Assembly (NCBI GenBank): GCA_964347945.1 | Contig: CAYGAW010000095.1 | Coordinates: forward strand, 1 to 11,734 | Reading direction: 5' to 3' | DNA: 11,734 bases | Source: CAYGAW01 sp964347945 | Lineage (GTDB): Bacteria; Chloroflexota; Anaerolineae; UBA7937; B3-Chlor | Shown here: piece by piece, positions 1 to 6,202 of the stretch | How positions within the stretch are numbered: the stretch's first letter is position 1 | Layout of the letters: the number at the start of each line of letters is the position of its first letter | Notes under the pieces: generated by a model | Database searches by the model: none | What the model was told of the DNA's origin: nothing | Seen by the model: the letters and a program-made list of their open reading frames with translations, nothing else | Translations under genes and position numbers: made by a program

Positions 1-436
1 CGATCACCAGGAGAAGGCTTTGCCAGAGCCGCAGGCCCTCGTAGTACGAAAAACCAGGAGAGGCCTTCTCTAGCCCTGCGAGGGTCACCATGAGCAGGGC
101 CATGATCGCATTCACGCCCACGAACACCAACGCTGCTGGCAGCCACTCGAAGCGCCACGGATCGCCCTGCGGGACTACGAGGTCCATCGCCGAACCCCCA
201 GCCCTTCTCACGCGGAGTATGATAGACACGGCCAGGGACCACTCCACAACGGCAATGAGCAGATACAGGCCGAAGGTCACTTGACCCGCAGGAAAGGCGA
301 CTGCCACCTCGGGACGCACGGCGGCCAAAGCGAAGTAGGTGCCATAGGCAACAGTTCCTACCACGAGGAAGACCACGATGGGCACGGTGACGTAGACCCA
401 CAGCCTGTCCTGCTCGGTACTCAATGTACCCTTCAT
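1..436 (-). CDS. Multi-spanning membrane protein, N-terminal part, runs off the left edge
   Basis: The reading frame stays open from an ATG at 436 to the window edge, giving about 145 residues (it begins MKGTLSTEQDRLWVYV). A purine-rich AAGGGACGG just upstream may serve as ribosome binding site. Three hydrophobic segments are visible at roughly residues 13-38, 52-74 and 97-121, and a fourth begins at the edge (LRLWQSLLLVI). The loop between segments 2 and 3 carries a GDPWRFEW stretch. I do not recognise the family with confidence. The pattern could be the N-terminal part of another CPBP protease, two of which occur in this window, but the diagnostic EExxxR and HxxxD/N motifs would lie beyond the edge, so this is only a guess. 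The gene is 187 bases downstream of the PPOX-like gene on the same strand, and I found no convincing promoter between them. Confidence 0.6.
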   Translation of the reverse strand, partial: MKGTLSTEQDRLWVYVTVPIVVFLVVGTVAYGTYFALAAVRPEVAVAFPAGQVTFGLYLLIAVVEWSLAVSIILRVRRAGGSAMDLVVPQGDPWRFEWLPAALVFVGVNAIMALLMVTLAGLEKASPGFSYYEGLRLWQSLLLVI

Positions 437-623
437 CGCATCCGTCCCTTGTCAGAGCATCGTGATCGCAGGCTCGCCCCTTCTAAGCGTCGTACGCAGC
501 GCCACATAGTCTACCCGAGATGGCACTGATGGTTCCTTCACAGGATGCACCCGCCTCGTTGGCCACCTGAACCTTGACGGCCATGAAGAGTTCGCGGCCC
601 AGGACCCACAGATGATCCAGACC

Positions 624-1046
624 TCATACCTCGAAGGTGACGTTGGCCAGAGCGTGGTAGAAGTTCCCCCACTCAGCCGTGAAGCGAAGCACGGAGTAGT
701 CCGGATCGGTGACGCCCTCCGGATAGTATCTCTCGAATCCAGCGCGCCACAGCCGCTGCTTGCACTCCATGTCCTGAAGTACCTCCGCCGTCCCAACGAG
801 CATCAGGCCCATCCACTGGTCGAAGTCAACGTAGTAGACGCAGGCTTTGGAATCCTGTAAGAACTGCCCAACCCTCCTCGACGAAGTGTTGGTGCTGAAC
901 CAGACGGTCTTCAACCCTTCGTGCTCCATGTTGATCATGGCCTTGATGTTGGGATAACCATCGTCTCCGTTGCTCCCCAACATCGCGATCTCAGACCGCT
1001 CGACCAGCGCCAGTGCCTTTTCGATAGCTTCTTTCTTCTGCATCAT
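624..1046 (-). CDS. Pyridoxamine 5'-phosphate oxidase-fold (general stress protein 26-like) protein
   Basis: A 140-residue protein beginning MMQKKEAIEKALALVERSEIA. Length and pattern fit the small split-barrel flavin-binding proteins of the PPOX / general stress protein 26 group. Visible hallmarks are an N-terminal helix, strand AMLGSNGDDGYPNIKAM (about 24-40), the stretch LKTVWFSTNTSSRRVGQF typical of the flavin-phosphate-binding part, VYYVD, and VGTAEVLQD near residue 90. Members bind FMN, FAD or F420 and usually act as reductases in the cytoplasm; the substrate cannot be read from the sequence. The frame is open upstream to 1295, but those residues overlap the end of the hydrolase gene and look non-native, so I place the start at the ATG pair 1046/1043 just after GGTGGAG. 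The gene is 109 bases downstream of the TAP hydrolase and is probably the last gene of the operon starting at 3510. Confidence 0.85.
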   Translation of the reverse strand: MMQKKEAIEKALALVERSEIAMLGSNGDDGYPNIKAMINMEHEGLKTVWFSTNTSSRRVGQFLQDSKACVYYVDFDQWMGLMLVGTAEVLQDMECKQRLWRAGFERYYPEGVTDPDYSVLRFTAEWGNFYHALANVTFEV

Positions 1047-1063
1047 CTCCACCCCATCCCAAA

Positions 1064-1090
1064 CGCGTGAACTCAGCCAGGTTCCACGCG
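1064..1090 (-). other. Hairpin in the leader of the PPOX-like gene
   Basis: Between the hydrolase stop and the PPOX-like start the sequence can fold into a 9-bp stem (arms CGCGTGAAC and GTTCCACGCG, one bulged C) with an 8-base loop. On the minus strand the stem is followed by TTTGGG, with no U-tract, so it is not a classical intrinsic terminator. It ends about 17 bases before the start codon and could affect mRNA stability or translation. This is visible in sequence only; function is inferred. Confidence 0.35.
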
Positions 1091-1155
1091 GCGGGTAAGT
1101 GAGCTCCAGGCAGTCGATCTCGAGCCAACCGATTTCGACAACGTCTTCTCCGTGA

Positions 1156-2784
1156 CTACTGAAAATCCACCGCGCGGAGGGCATCAATGCACGACGAATC
1201 CGGCTCAGTTGTCGGGTCATCCAGAAAGTCCAGTCCGATCTGCAAACCGCACTCGTTGAACCATATGATGTCGTGCCCCATGGCGGGGAAGGCATAATAG
1301 AAGCTGTTGCTCAAGGTTTCGGCAGTGAGCTTTGCCCATTCAGGTGGAGTGATGGCGTCGAACTCCCCCGCCAACACCAGCGCGGGAATGTGGCTCGCAA
1401 CCGGCTGGTTCTCGATCGCGTCGGCCTCTCCAGACTGCCACGACTCGCACAGCGCAAACTCGGTAGCGGCAAAGGAATCGACATAGTATTCCGTAACCTC
1501 CGGGGGAAGCCCTTCGGAGAGGACGAGGGTATCCTCGTAGGACTCAAAGGCCACTTCTTCCCGGCAGGCGATGGACTGCCAAGTGGCCCAGTTGCAGCTC
1601 TCAGGCACGATGATAAGAGGCAGGAGATCCTCAACAGCTGTGTAGATGCCTCTGGCCGCCCTGTCGATGACGCGGGGCATGAGAGGGATCAGATGCGGCC
1701 TGTACCAGTGCACGCTCACCGCTTCGATGAAGAATCCGCCGTCGAGCACCAGCGGCCCCCTATCATGATGGAAGGTAATGGGGTCCGCTTTGAGTTCCCT
1801 CGCCACACGGTAGAAGTCTGCTTCCAGGTTGGGGTATCCTTCGCTGCAATCGGGGTCGGCGGAACAGGCGGCAAAGAGCCTCTCGAACCCGCGGTGGGTG
1901 TTGAACGCATACTCGCTGTAGTAGGCGACCTGAGGCGGATAGACGGAATCTAGGATGACACTTCGGACAGCTTCGGGGAAATCGCGGACGAGAGCCAGCG
2001 CAATGCGTGTGCCATACGACGTACCGTAGTAATTGGCCTGCTCGTAGCTCAGCGCCATTCGCAGGTCGTTGGCGTCGGCTGCGTTCTCCGCGCTGTTGTA
2101 CTTGGTCAAATCAATGCCCTGTTGAAGCAAACTATCCTGGCACTCGAGCAGGAACTCCACGTTGAGCGCGTCAGCTTCCTCGCGGCTCAGGCTGGCATCG
2201 CCGAGTATCTCCCACTGGTATTCCTCGTACCCGGGGCAAGCCAGCGACGGCTCGGCCCCCGGAGCGCCGCGCTGGTTGTATGTGATGAAGTCGCGCTCTT
2301 CGAGGAAGGCATCAACCACTTCCATGTCGCGCCGCAGCACGGCCAGGTAATCGTACCCGCCACCCCCCGCCAGATAGATCACCGGATCGAGTTTGGGATT
2401 GGGATTCAACGTCCTGAAGATCACCACCGGCAGACGAACTAGCGTGCTGGCCGGGTCGTCGCGGTCTTCCGGGACGACGAGGTAGCCGCATTCCAAGTCG
2501 TAGGCCGGATTGTTGCCGTACAGCAGATCCAGTTCCTCATGCACACATTCACCCGTCTCGAAAATGGGCAAGGAAGGTGGCTCAACGCTCGGACTTGGCT
2601 TTGGCGCTGCCCTCGGACTTGGCTGTGGCGTTGCCGTCGGGCTTGGCTGTGGTGTTGTCGTCGGCGTCGGCTCCGGGGTCATCGCACCTCCGCACGCCGC
2701 AAGCCACCATGTCAGGAAGACGGGGAGCAAACATGCGAGCAGCGGGCACAAGGCCTTCCCGTCCAGTTGAGCTCTTGTAGACAT
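1156..2784 (-). CDS. Secreted lipoprotein, TAP-family alpha/beta hydrolase (tripeptidyl/prolyl aminopeptidase-like)
   Basis: A 542-residue exported hydrolase. The N-terminus has a signal peptide ending in a lipobox (LAAC, lipidated Cys 31), followed by a Pro/Thr/Ser-rich linker (about 36-72) that would hold the enzyme away from the membrane. The catalytic domain has the alpha/beta-hydrolase layout: an oxyanion-hole region YLAGGGG, FITYNQRGAPGAEPS, the nucleophile elbow GTSYGT (Ser 256), then GEFDAITPP (Asp 476) and AMGHDI (His 504). The ~90 residues that carry Asp and His match the TAP-like C-terminal domain. The family cleaves N-terminal peptides or Pro-X bonds; the actual substrate is unknown. 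ATG 2784 is preferred over one 24 bases upstream because AAGGGGGG lies 5 bases before it and the signal peptide then starts normally. The gene begins 54 bases after the reductase stop, which suggests co-transcription. Several extra cysteine pairs in the exported domain could form disulfides. Confidence 0.93.
   Translation of the reverse strand: MSTRAQLDGKALCPLLACLLPVFLTWWLAACGGAMTPEPTPTTTPQPSPTATPQPSPRAAPKPSPSVEPPSLPIFETGECVHEELDLLYGNNPAYDLECGYLVVPEDRDDPASTLVRLPVVIFRTLNPNPKLDPVIYLAGGGGYDYLAVLRRDMEVVDAFLEERDFITYNQRGAPGAEPSLACPGYEEYQWEILGDASLSREEADALNVEFLLECQDSLLQQGIDLTKYNSAENAADANDLRMALSYEQANYYGTSYGTRIALALVRDFPEAVRSVILDSVYPPQVAYYSEYAFNTHRGFERLFAACSADPDCSEGYPNLEADFYRVARELKADPITFHHDRGPLVLDGGFFIEAVSVHWYRPHLIPLMPRVIDRAARGIYTAVEDLLPLIIVPESCNWATWQSIACREEVAFESYEDTLVLSEGLPPEVTEYYVDSFAATEFALCESWQSGEADAIENQPVASHIPALVLAGEFDAITPPEWAKLTAETLSNSFYYAFPAMGHDIIWFNECGLQIGLDFLDDPTTEPDSSCIDALRAVDFQ
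2585..2680 (-). repeat. Four tandem 24-base units encoding the Pro-rich linker
   Basis: Units at 2585-2608, 2609-2632, 2633-2656 and a degenerate one at 2657-2680 encode an 8-residue TPQPSPTA-like repeat directly after the lipobox of the TAP hydrolase. The two central units differ at only a few bases, which suggests growth by unequal slippage. The repeat forms a flexible spacer in an exported lipoprotein, and its copy number is likely to vary between strains. Confidence 0.75.
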
Positions 2785-2838
2785 CTCGGCCCCCCTTCGT
2801 AGCGCCAAGCCTAGAAACGCCGTCTTCGGCGGCTGCTC

Positions 2839-3510
2839 CTACTTGACCAACTCGTAGCGGAGCCAAACGACGTCGCCTTCGAATCTCTCCAGGTGCTCCA
2901 GTTTGAGCGGCATTACGCCCTCTGGCGAGGTCAGATCCGGCGCGGTGAAGAAGGACCGCGGGCTCGTGCCTCCCACCAGGCTGGGATCGATCAACACACT
3001 GATCTCATCCACCAGGCCTGCGCGCAGCAGCAAACCATTGAGAATGCCACCACTATCGACACGAACCTTGTGAACCCCATAACGAGCGTTGAGTTCCTCC
3101 AACGCTGCTCGCAGATCGACGTGCTCCTCGCCGGTGACGATGTGGGCCACCTGCTCCCTTTCGAGATACTCCAGGTAGGACCGTGAGGTGCTACGAGAAC
3201 ACAAAGCCACCACACCTCTCCAATACGGTTGCTTCCGGAGGAACGGCCAGTTTCGAACCCGGCCTCGACTGTCCACAACAACGAGCAATCGGCGCGGGCC
3301 ATCGGCCCCTGACTCCGGAGGTTCCGCTATCTCATCGCCTTCTTCAGGCTGCTCCTCTGTCGGCACCGCCAGGATGGTGTTGCTCCCCGAGAGCATGGCG
3401 TCCTCGTCGAAGCCCGTAGCTATCTGATAGTAGAGGCCGATGTCCGGCTCGAACCAGTCCATCCGGCCGTCGACACTCACAGTATTGTGGATAATGACTC
3501 GTGGCAGCAT
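2839..3510 (-). CDS. RibD C-terminal / dihydrofolate-reductase-like NAD(P)H-dependent reductase
   Basis: A 223-residue cytoplasmic protein with the fold of the RibD C-terminal reductase (2,5-diamino-6-ribosylamino-pyrimidinone reductase group, COG1985-like). Visible landmarks are the N-terminal strand with NTVSVDGR (9-16), the segment MLSGSNTIL (39-47), LLVVVDSRGR (about 75-84), VDSGGILNGLLL (151-162), which should contact the cofactor, and GLVDEISVLIDPSLVGG (165-181). The family normally reduces riboflavin-pathway pyrimidines with NADPH, but many stand-alone copies have unknown substrates. No other riboflavin gene is present, so I do not assign a pathway. The start is fixed by AAGGAGG at 3519-3525, 8 bases upstream of the ATG. 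The gene is first in a probable operon with the TAP hydrolase and the PPOX-like protein, downstream of the promoter at 3593-3621. An acidic insertion around residues 52-69 is unusual. Confidence 0.88.
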   Translation of the reverse strand: MLPRVIIHNTVSVDGRMDWFEPDIGLYYQIATGFDEDAMLSGSNTILAVPTEEQPEEGDEIAEPPESGADGPRRLLVVVDSRGRVRNWPFLRKQPYWRGVVALCSRSTSRSYLEYLEREQVAHIVTGEEHVDLRAALEELNARYGVHKVRVDSGGILNGLLLRAGLVDEISVLIDPSLVGGTSPRSFFTAPDLTSPEGVMPLKLEHLERFEGDVVWLRYELVK

Positions 3511-3592
3511 GTGGCTGGCCTCCTTCGTGGGTCGTGATCTGTCGCTTTGCCCACCTGCGGTCATGGGACTTACGGCAAGCCGGGCTCAATGA

Positions 3593-3621
3593 AATCTATG
3601 TCTCCGAGACAGCGCTGTCAA
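3593..3621 (-). promoter_or_regulatory. Sigma-70-type promoter for the reductase-hydrolase-PPOX operon
   Basis: On the minus strand a perfect -35 box TTGACA (3616-3621) is followed after exactly 17 bases by TAGATT (3593-3598), which matches four of six positions of the -10 consensus. Transcription would start near 3586, leaving a leader of about 75 bases before the ATG at 3510. It lies in the gap after the CPBP gene that stops at 3676. This is the best-scoring promoter I can see by eye in the window. The element is visible in sequence; activity is inferred. Confidence 0.65.
3599..3619. promoter_or_regulatory. Two overlapping palindromes in the promoter spacer, probable operator
   Basis: The spacer between -35 and -10 consists almost entirely of two dyads. 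GACAGCGCTGTC (3608-3619) is a perfect 12-base palindrome that overlaps the -35 box. TGTCTCCGAGACA (3599-3611) is a perfect 13-base palindrome around one central base. They share the bases GACA. A dimeric regulator bound here would cover the polymerase contact sites, which fits repression. No gene with a DNA-binding helix-turn-helix is visible in the window, so the regulator is unknown. Confidence 0.55.
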
Positions 3622-3675
3622 ATGAGCTCAGCTTGGAAGCCGGGATTGCAGTCCTTGCCACCACTGGGTGGATAG

Positions 3676-4344
3676 TCAGCCCGATATACCAGGTCTCAGT
3701 AACGAAAATCCGGCCAGCCCCGCGAAGTCGAGCAGGATGTGAGCCGCGACCGGCCAGCGGATCGAGCCAGATCTCATCGCCACCCAGCCAAATGCGAGGC
3801 CGAGGAGAATAGCCATAAGCGCAAATCGCCACACTCCACCCTCGCTGGGGAATACTACCTGGGGCGAGATGTGCCAGAGGCCAAACCAGACAGAAGGATA
3901 GAGGTAGCCCCATAGCCAATTCCCCTGGAAAGCAATGATGTAGGTTCCCCGCCAGAGCACTTCCTCCATCGTACCGTTGACGATCGCGAACAGAGCGCAG
4001 ACGACTAGGATACCAAAAGTTGCCGCCTTCACCCGCGCTGGGAACATCGTGACAAAGAAAGATGCTACCACCGGCCCCAACAGCAGAATCAAACCCAGCC
4101 AGGTAGGTTCTCCAAACTGCGGATGGGGGGGCTTGAACATCTCACGCAGACCTTCGGGGCCGACAGTTAGTAGAGAAAGAAGGAAGCACCAGACGATCCA
4201 GTAGAAGAGAAAACCCCCAAGGTATCCCCGTTCAGGGCCAAGCCGTGCCGCCAACCGTTTGTAGGTGAAATATGTTGTGATCACCAGGATGGGAGGTGCC
4301 ACTAGCAAGATGACTTGGGTGCGAGAGAGGACGATGGATTCCAC
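3676..4344 (-). CDS. CPBP family intramembrane metalloprotease (CAAX protease / Rce1-like)
   Basis: A 222-residue polytopic membrane protein with the complete motif set of the CPBP (Abi/Rce1) family: EEVLWRG (Glu 127, Glu 128, Arg 132), WFGLWH (His 158) and HILLD (His 202, Asp 206). These residues form the metal- and water-binding site inside the membrane. About seven hydrophobic segments are visible. Bacterial members are proteases of membrane-associated substrates, or act in bacteriocin immunity or protein anchoring; the substrate here is unknown. Translation starts at GTG 4344, supported by AAGGAGGG 7 bases upstream and no better start nearby. The upstream neighbour, 134 bases away on the same strand, is an ICMT-like membrane methyltransferase. 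The pair recalls the two enzymes that follow prenylation in eukaryotic CAAX processing, although no CAAX substrate is visible here. Confidence 0.93.
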   Translation of the reverse strand: MESIVLSRTQVILLVAPPILVITTYFTYKRLAARLGPERGYLGGFLFYWIVWCFLLSLLTVGPEGLREMFKPPHPQFGEPTWLGLILLLGPVVASFFVTMFPARVKAATFGILVVCALFAIVNGTMEEVLWRGTYIIAFQGNWLWGYLYPSVWFGLWHISPQVVFPSEGGVWRFALMAILLGLAFGWVAMRSGSIRWPVAAHILLDFAGLAGFSLLRPGISG

Positions 4345-4351
4345 GGGTCCG

Positions 4352-4359
4352 CCCTCCTT
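4352..4359 (-). promoter_or_regulatory. Ribosome binding site fixing the GTG start of the CPBP gene
   Basis: AAGGAGGG on the minus strand ends 7 bases before GTG 4344. It is an almost perfect anti-16S match at ideal spacing and decides this non-ATG start. Confidence 0.75.
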
Positions 4360-4478
4360 GCCGCTCTATGACCGATGCGTAGGACTGGAGGCGACTCCTC
4401 GGCTAGACCAAACATCAGCGCAATCGGCGTCCTGGAGCCAGGCCCGCTGTCCACTGTGCCACCCACATGTGGAGAAGC

Positions 4479-5204
4479 TCACCAAAGGCCAGGCACGAGA
4501 CGATAGCGCACGACCTGCGCATACTCTGAGTAGCCCTCCAGCTCCTCCTGTAGAAATTCGTCCTCCAGGGAGGTGCGGACGACGAGGAAGAGCGCCGCTA
4601 GCGCCGCGGGAATGAGCGCCCACAGCGAGCCCAGCATCACAGGCATCGTGATGCCAGACAAGATCCACCCCGCGTATCCTGGGTGGCGCACAATGCGGTA
4701 CGGGCCGCTTGAACAAACGACGTGTCCCCGCTCTTCCTGGATGCGCACGGGCCCGGAAAAGAACGCGTTTGACACCATGGCCCAGCTGGAGAAGCTGAAC
4801 CCCACCACGACAAGAACCAACCCCGCCACCTGTACCGCTGGCGAGATCTCTGGCGACCATCCAAAGCGCATGTCCAGTCCGGCGAAGAGCAGCGCAACAA
4901 GCGACAGGAGGCCCCACAGGGTGGCAAGGATTCTGTCCCACCTCTTAGCAAACTCCCTGGCCTCCGCCCGTTCTGCGATCAGTTCCGGGTTGATGTGCAT
5001 GAGGATAGCCGCGTTCACGCTCACGCCGACGACATAGATGCCGAGGTACACCCACGCCATCCACCAGTCCAGACGACCCGACGCGATGAACAGTATGGCC
5101 GCCGTCAGCAGCATTTGGATGGCAATCTGCAAGCCCCGCTTCACAATGCCGCGGGTGAGGTCAGGTTTCGCCGTTTCCCGTTCCACAGGCGCAGTGTTCT
5201 TCAT
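4479..5204 (-). CDS. Isoprenylcysteine carboxyl methyltransferase (ICMT/PEMT-like) family membrane protein
   Basis: A 241-residue membrane protein with about five hydrophobic segments and the C-terminal signature of the ICMT/PEMT family: GPYRIVRHPGYAG (167-179, Arg 173, His 174, Pro 175), then EDEFLQEELEGYSEYAQ (214-230) and a final YRLVPGLW. This region binds S-adenosylmethionine in characterised relatives. Bacterial homologues methylate lipids or small hydrophobic thiols, or are uncharacterised, so the substrate is not assigned. The reading frame extends upstream to 5450, but the extra 82 residues are Arg/Gly/Pro-rich translation of a structured intergenic region. ATG 5204 follows GGGAGGTG at good spacing and gives the usual family length. 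The CPBP protease gene follows 134 bases downstream. Confidence 0.9.
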   Translation of the reverse strand: MKNTAPVERETAKPDLTRGIVKRGLQIAIQMLLTAAILFIASGRLDWWMAWVYLGIYVVGVSVNAAILMHINPELIAERAEAREFAKRWDRILATLWGLLSLVALLFAGLDMRFGWSPEISPAVQVAGLVLVVVGFSFSSWAMVSNAFFSGPVRIQEERGHVVCSSGPYRIVRHPGYAGWILSGITMPVMLGSLWALIPAALAALFLVVRTSLEDEFLQEELEGYSEYAQVVRYRLVPGLW

Positions 5205-5472
5205 CGTGCACCTCCCGACAGATGCCTCTGGGTGTTCAACTGGTATCCTGCTTCCCCGCACTCCCGGGAGCCGCCGGGGGAGGGCGGCGCATGGCATGCT
5301 CTCCGCCAATCCATGCGTCCTCTGATCCAACGCTCCGTTCGCCAGACGGAGACTCATGGAAGAGCCGCCCTCACCCCAGCCGTCCCCCGAGCTAAGGGAG
5401 GAAAAAAGGCCTTTGATGTACTCGAACTTCGATTCCCGCCTCTCGGCCACGTCGCTCCGGGACGGGCTACGC
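5205..5472. other. Intergenic region rich in inverted repeats
   Basis: These 268 bases between the MgtC-like gene and the methyltransferase hold no credible gene. Three inverted repeats lie close together: GCCGCC/GGCGGC around a 7-base loop (5270-5288), CGCATGG/CCATGCG around 16 bases (5288-5317), and CTCCGT/ACGGAG around 7 bases (5333-5351). A self-complementary CTCCCGGGAG lies at 5261-5270, and TCGAACTTCGA lies at 5422-5432. A tract at 5371-5400 (CCTCACCCCAGCCG... GGGAGG) resembles the C-rich/G-rich dispersed intergenic repeats found in many bacterial genomes. The region would form the leader of the methyltransferase transcript, or be read through from the MgtC-like gene. I see no convincing promoter. 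Confidence 0.5.
5270..5351. repeat. Cluster of three inverted repeats (possible dispersed REP-like element)
   Basis: Perfect stems of 6, 7 and 6 bp follow each other at 5270-5288, 5288-5317 and 5333-5351, with loops of 7, 16 and 7 bases. None is followed by a T-run on either strand, so they are unlikely to be plain intrinsic terminators. Compact GC-rich stems of this sort are typical of REP/BIME-like intergenic elements; only one copy lies in this window, so dispersal cannot be judged. Confidence 0.45.
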
Positions 5473-6108
5473 CTACATGTGGAACTCCTTCACGTCAGCA
5501 TGGGCAAAGAGCTTCTTTATTAGCCGCTCGTGCTCCTCTGGTCGTCCGTATGCCTGCCACCTGGAGATCATGTTCTCTCCAGACTTAGTGCGGCCGGCGC
5601 TGCTCACCCGCAATCCATTGTCGGAGAACAACGCCTCGATCTCCCTGAACTTCTCTTCACCCACCGGGCACACGACCTCGTAGATCCTCTCATCTCGAAT
5701 ATCGTCGATGCGCCTCTCGATCTTGGGAAAGATCAACAGGACCACCAGGACCGCCACGGCCGCTGTACATGACAAGATATACTGTCCGCCGCCAATCCCC
5801 ATACCCAGCGCGGCGGCAAGCCAGATGGTCGAGGCCGTGGTCAGTCCCGTGACGTGTCTGGAGCCCCGCAGAATCGCTCCCGCTCCCAGGAATCCCACGC
5901 CGCTGACGATTCCGGCGGCGATTCGTGAGGGCTCGATGTTCCCTCCCAGCTTGTCCGAGAGAATCGTGAAGATGGTTGCTCCCGCGCAGATGAGCATGAT
6001 GGTACGGAAACCGGCTGCCTTGTCGCGGTACTCCCGCTCGGCGCCGATGAGCCCGCCGATCAAGATCGCCAGCAGCAGCTTCAAGATGTCCTGTGATACA
6101 ACTGTCAT
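5473..6108 (-). CDS. MgtC/SapB family membrane protein
   Basis: A 211-residue protein with four to five N-terminal membrane segments and a soluble C-terminal domain of about 70 residues (from about 140). It shows the MgtC signature GGLIGAEREYRDKAAGFRT split over residues 18-36, GVGFLGAGAIL (70-80) and GLTTASTIWLAAALG (about 88-102). Characterised MgtC proteins help cells cope with low magnesium or intramacrophage stress and can interact with the F-type ATP synthase; most environmental members are uncharacterised. The C-terminal part has the ACT-like alternation common in longer MgtC proteins and may sense a ligand. Start ATG 6108 is chosen because residue 1 then begins just before the first membrane helix. 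A GTG at 6138 is possible but has a weaker ribosome binding site. The gene is 94 bases downstream of the CPBP gene at 6203. Confidence 0.92.
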   Translation of the reverse strand: MTVVSQDILKLLLAILIGGLIGAEREYRDKAAGFRTIMLICAGATIFTILSDKLGGNIEPSRIAAGIVSGVGFLGAGAILRGSRHVTGLTTASTIWLAAALGMGIGGGQYILSCTAAVAVLVVLLIFPKIERRIDDIRDERIYEVVCPVGEEKFREIEALFSDNGLRVSSAGRTKSGENMISRWQAYGRPEEHERLIKKLFAHADVKEFHM

Positions 6109-6202
6109 CTCCGTCTTCCCACCTTGGCGCTCCAGCACGCCCGAAGCTATCCGCGCTCGCGCCAGAGCAGCGCAACTCCCACATTGACGGACTGCCTGCC
6201 CA

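Noticed and set aside
437..623. Promoter for the left-edge membrane protein (TAGACT-like -10)
   Set aside because: No acceptable -35 box lies 16-18 bases upstream of the -10-like hexamer.
452..796. Minus-strand open frame of 114 codons after the PPOX-like gene
   Set aside because: Most of it overlaps the PPOX-like gene in another frame, and the product is Arg/Ser/Trp-rich without motifs.
1047..1295. N-terminal extension of the PPOX-like protein
   Set aside because: It overlaps the end of the hydrolase gene and is unlike the family; the start at 1046/1043 fits the domain boundary.
1273..1953. Plus-strand open frame of 226 codons
   Set aside because: It lies wholly antisense to the TAP hydrolase, whose catalytic motifs are intact; its translation is Arg/Gly/Val-rich without recognisable motifs.
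3676..5204. A CAAX-box substrate encoded within the window
   Set aside because: None of the C-termini visible in the window (for example DFQ, LVK, GLW, FHM, LPS, AVF) has a cysteine four residues from the end; the C-terminus of the left-edge protein lies outside the window.
5395..5412. Intrinsic terminator at AAAGGCCTTTTTT (minus strand) after the MgtC-like gene
   Set aside because: There is a T-run, but AAAGGCCTTT is a palindrome without room for a loop, so no stable hairpin precedes it.
5205..5450. N-terminal extension of the ICMT-like protein by 82 residues
   Set aside because: The extension is translation of the inverted-repeat region, is low in complexity and has no start signal; ATG 5204 has a good ribosome binding site and gives the family length.
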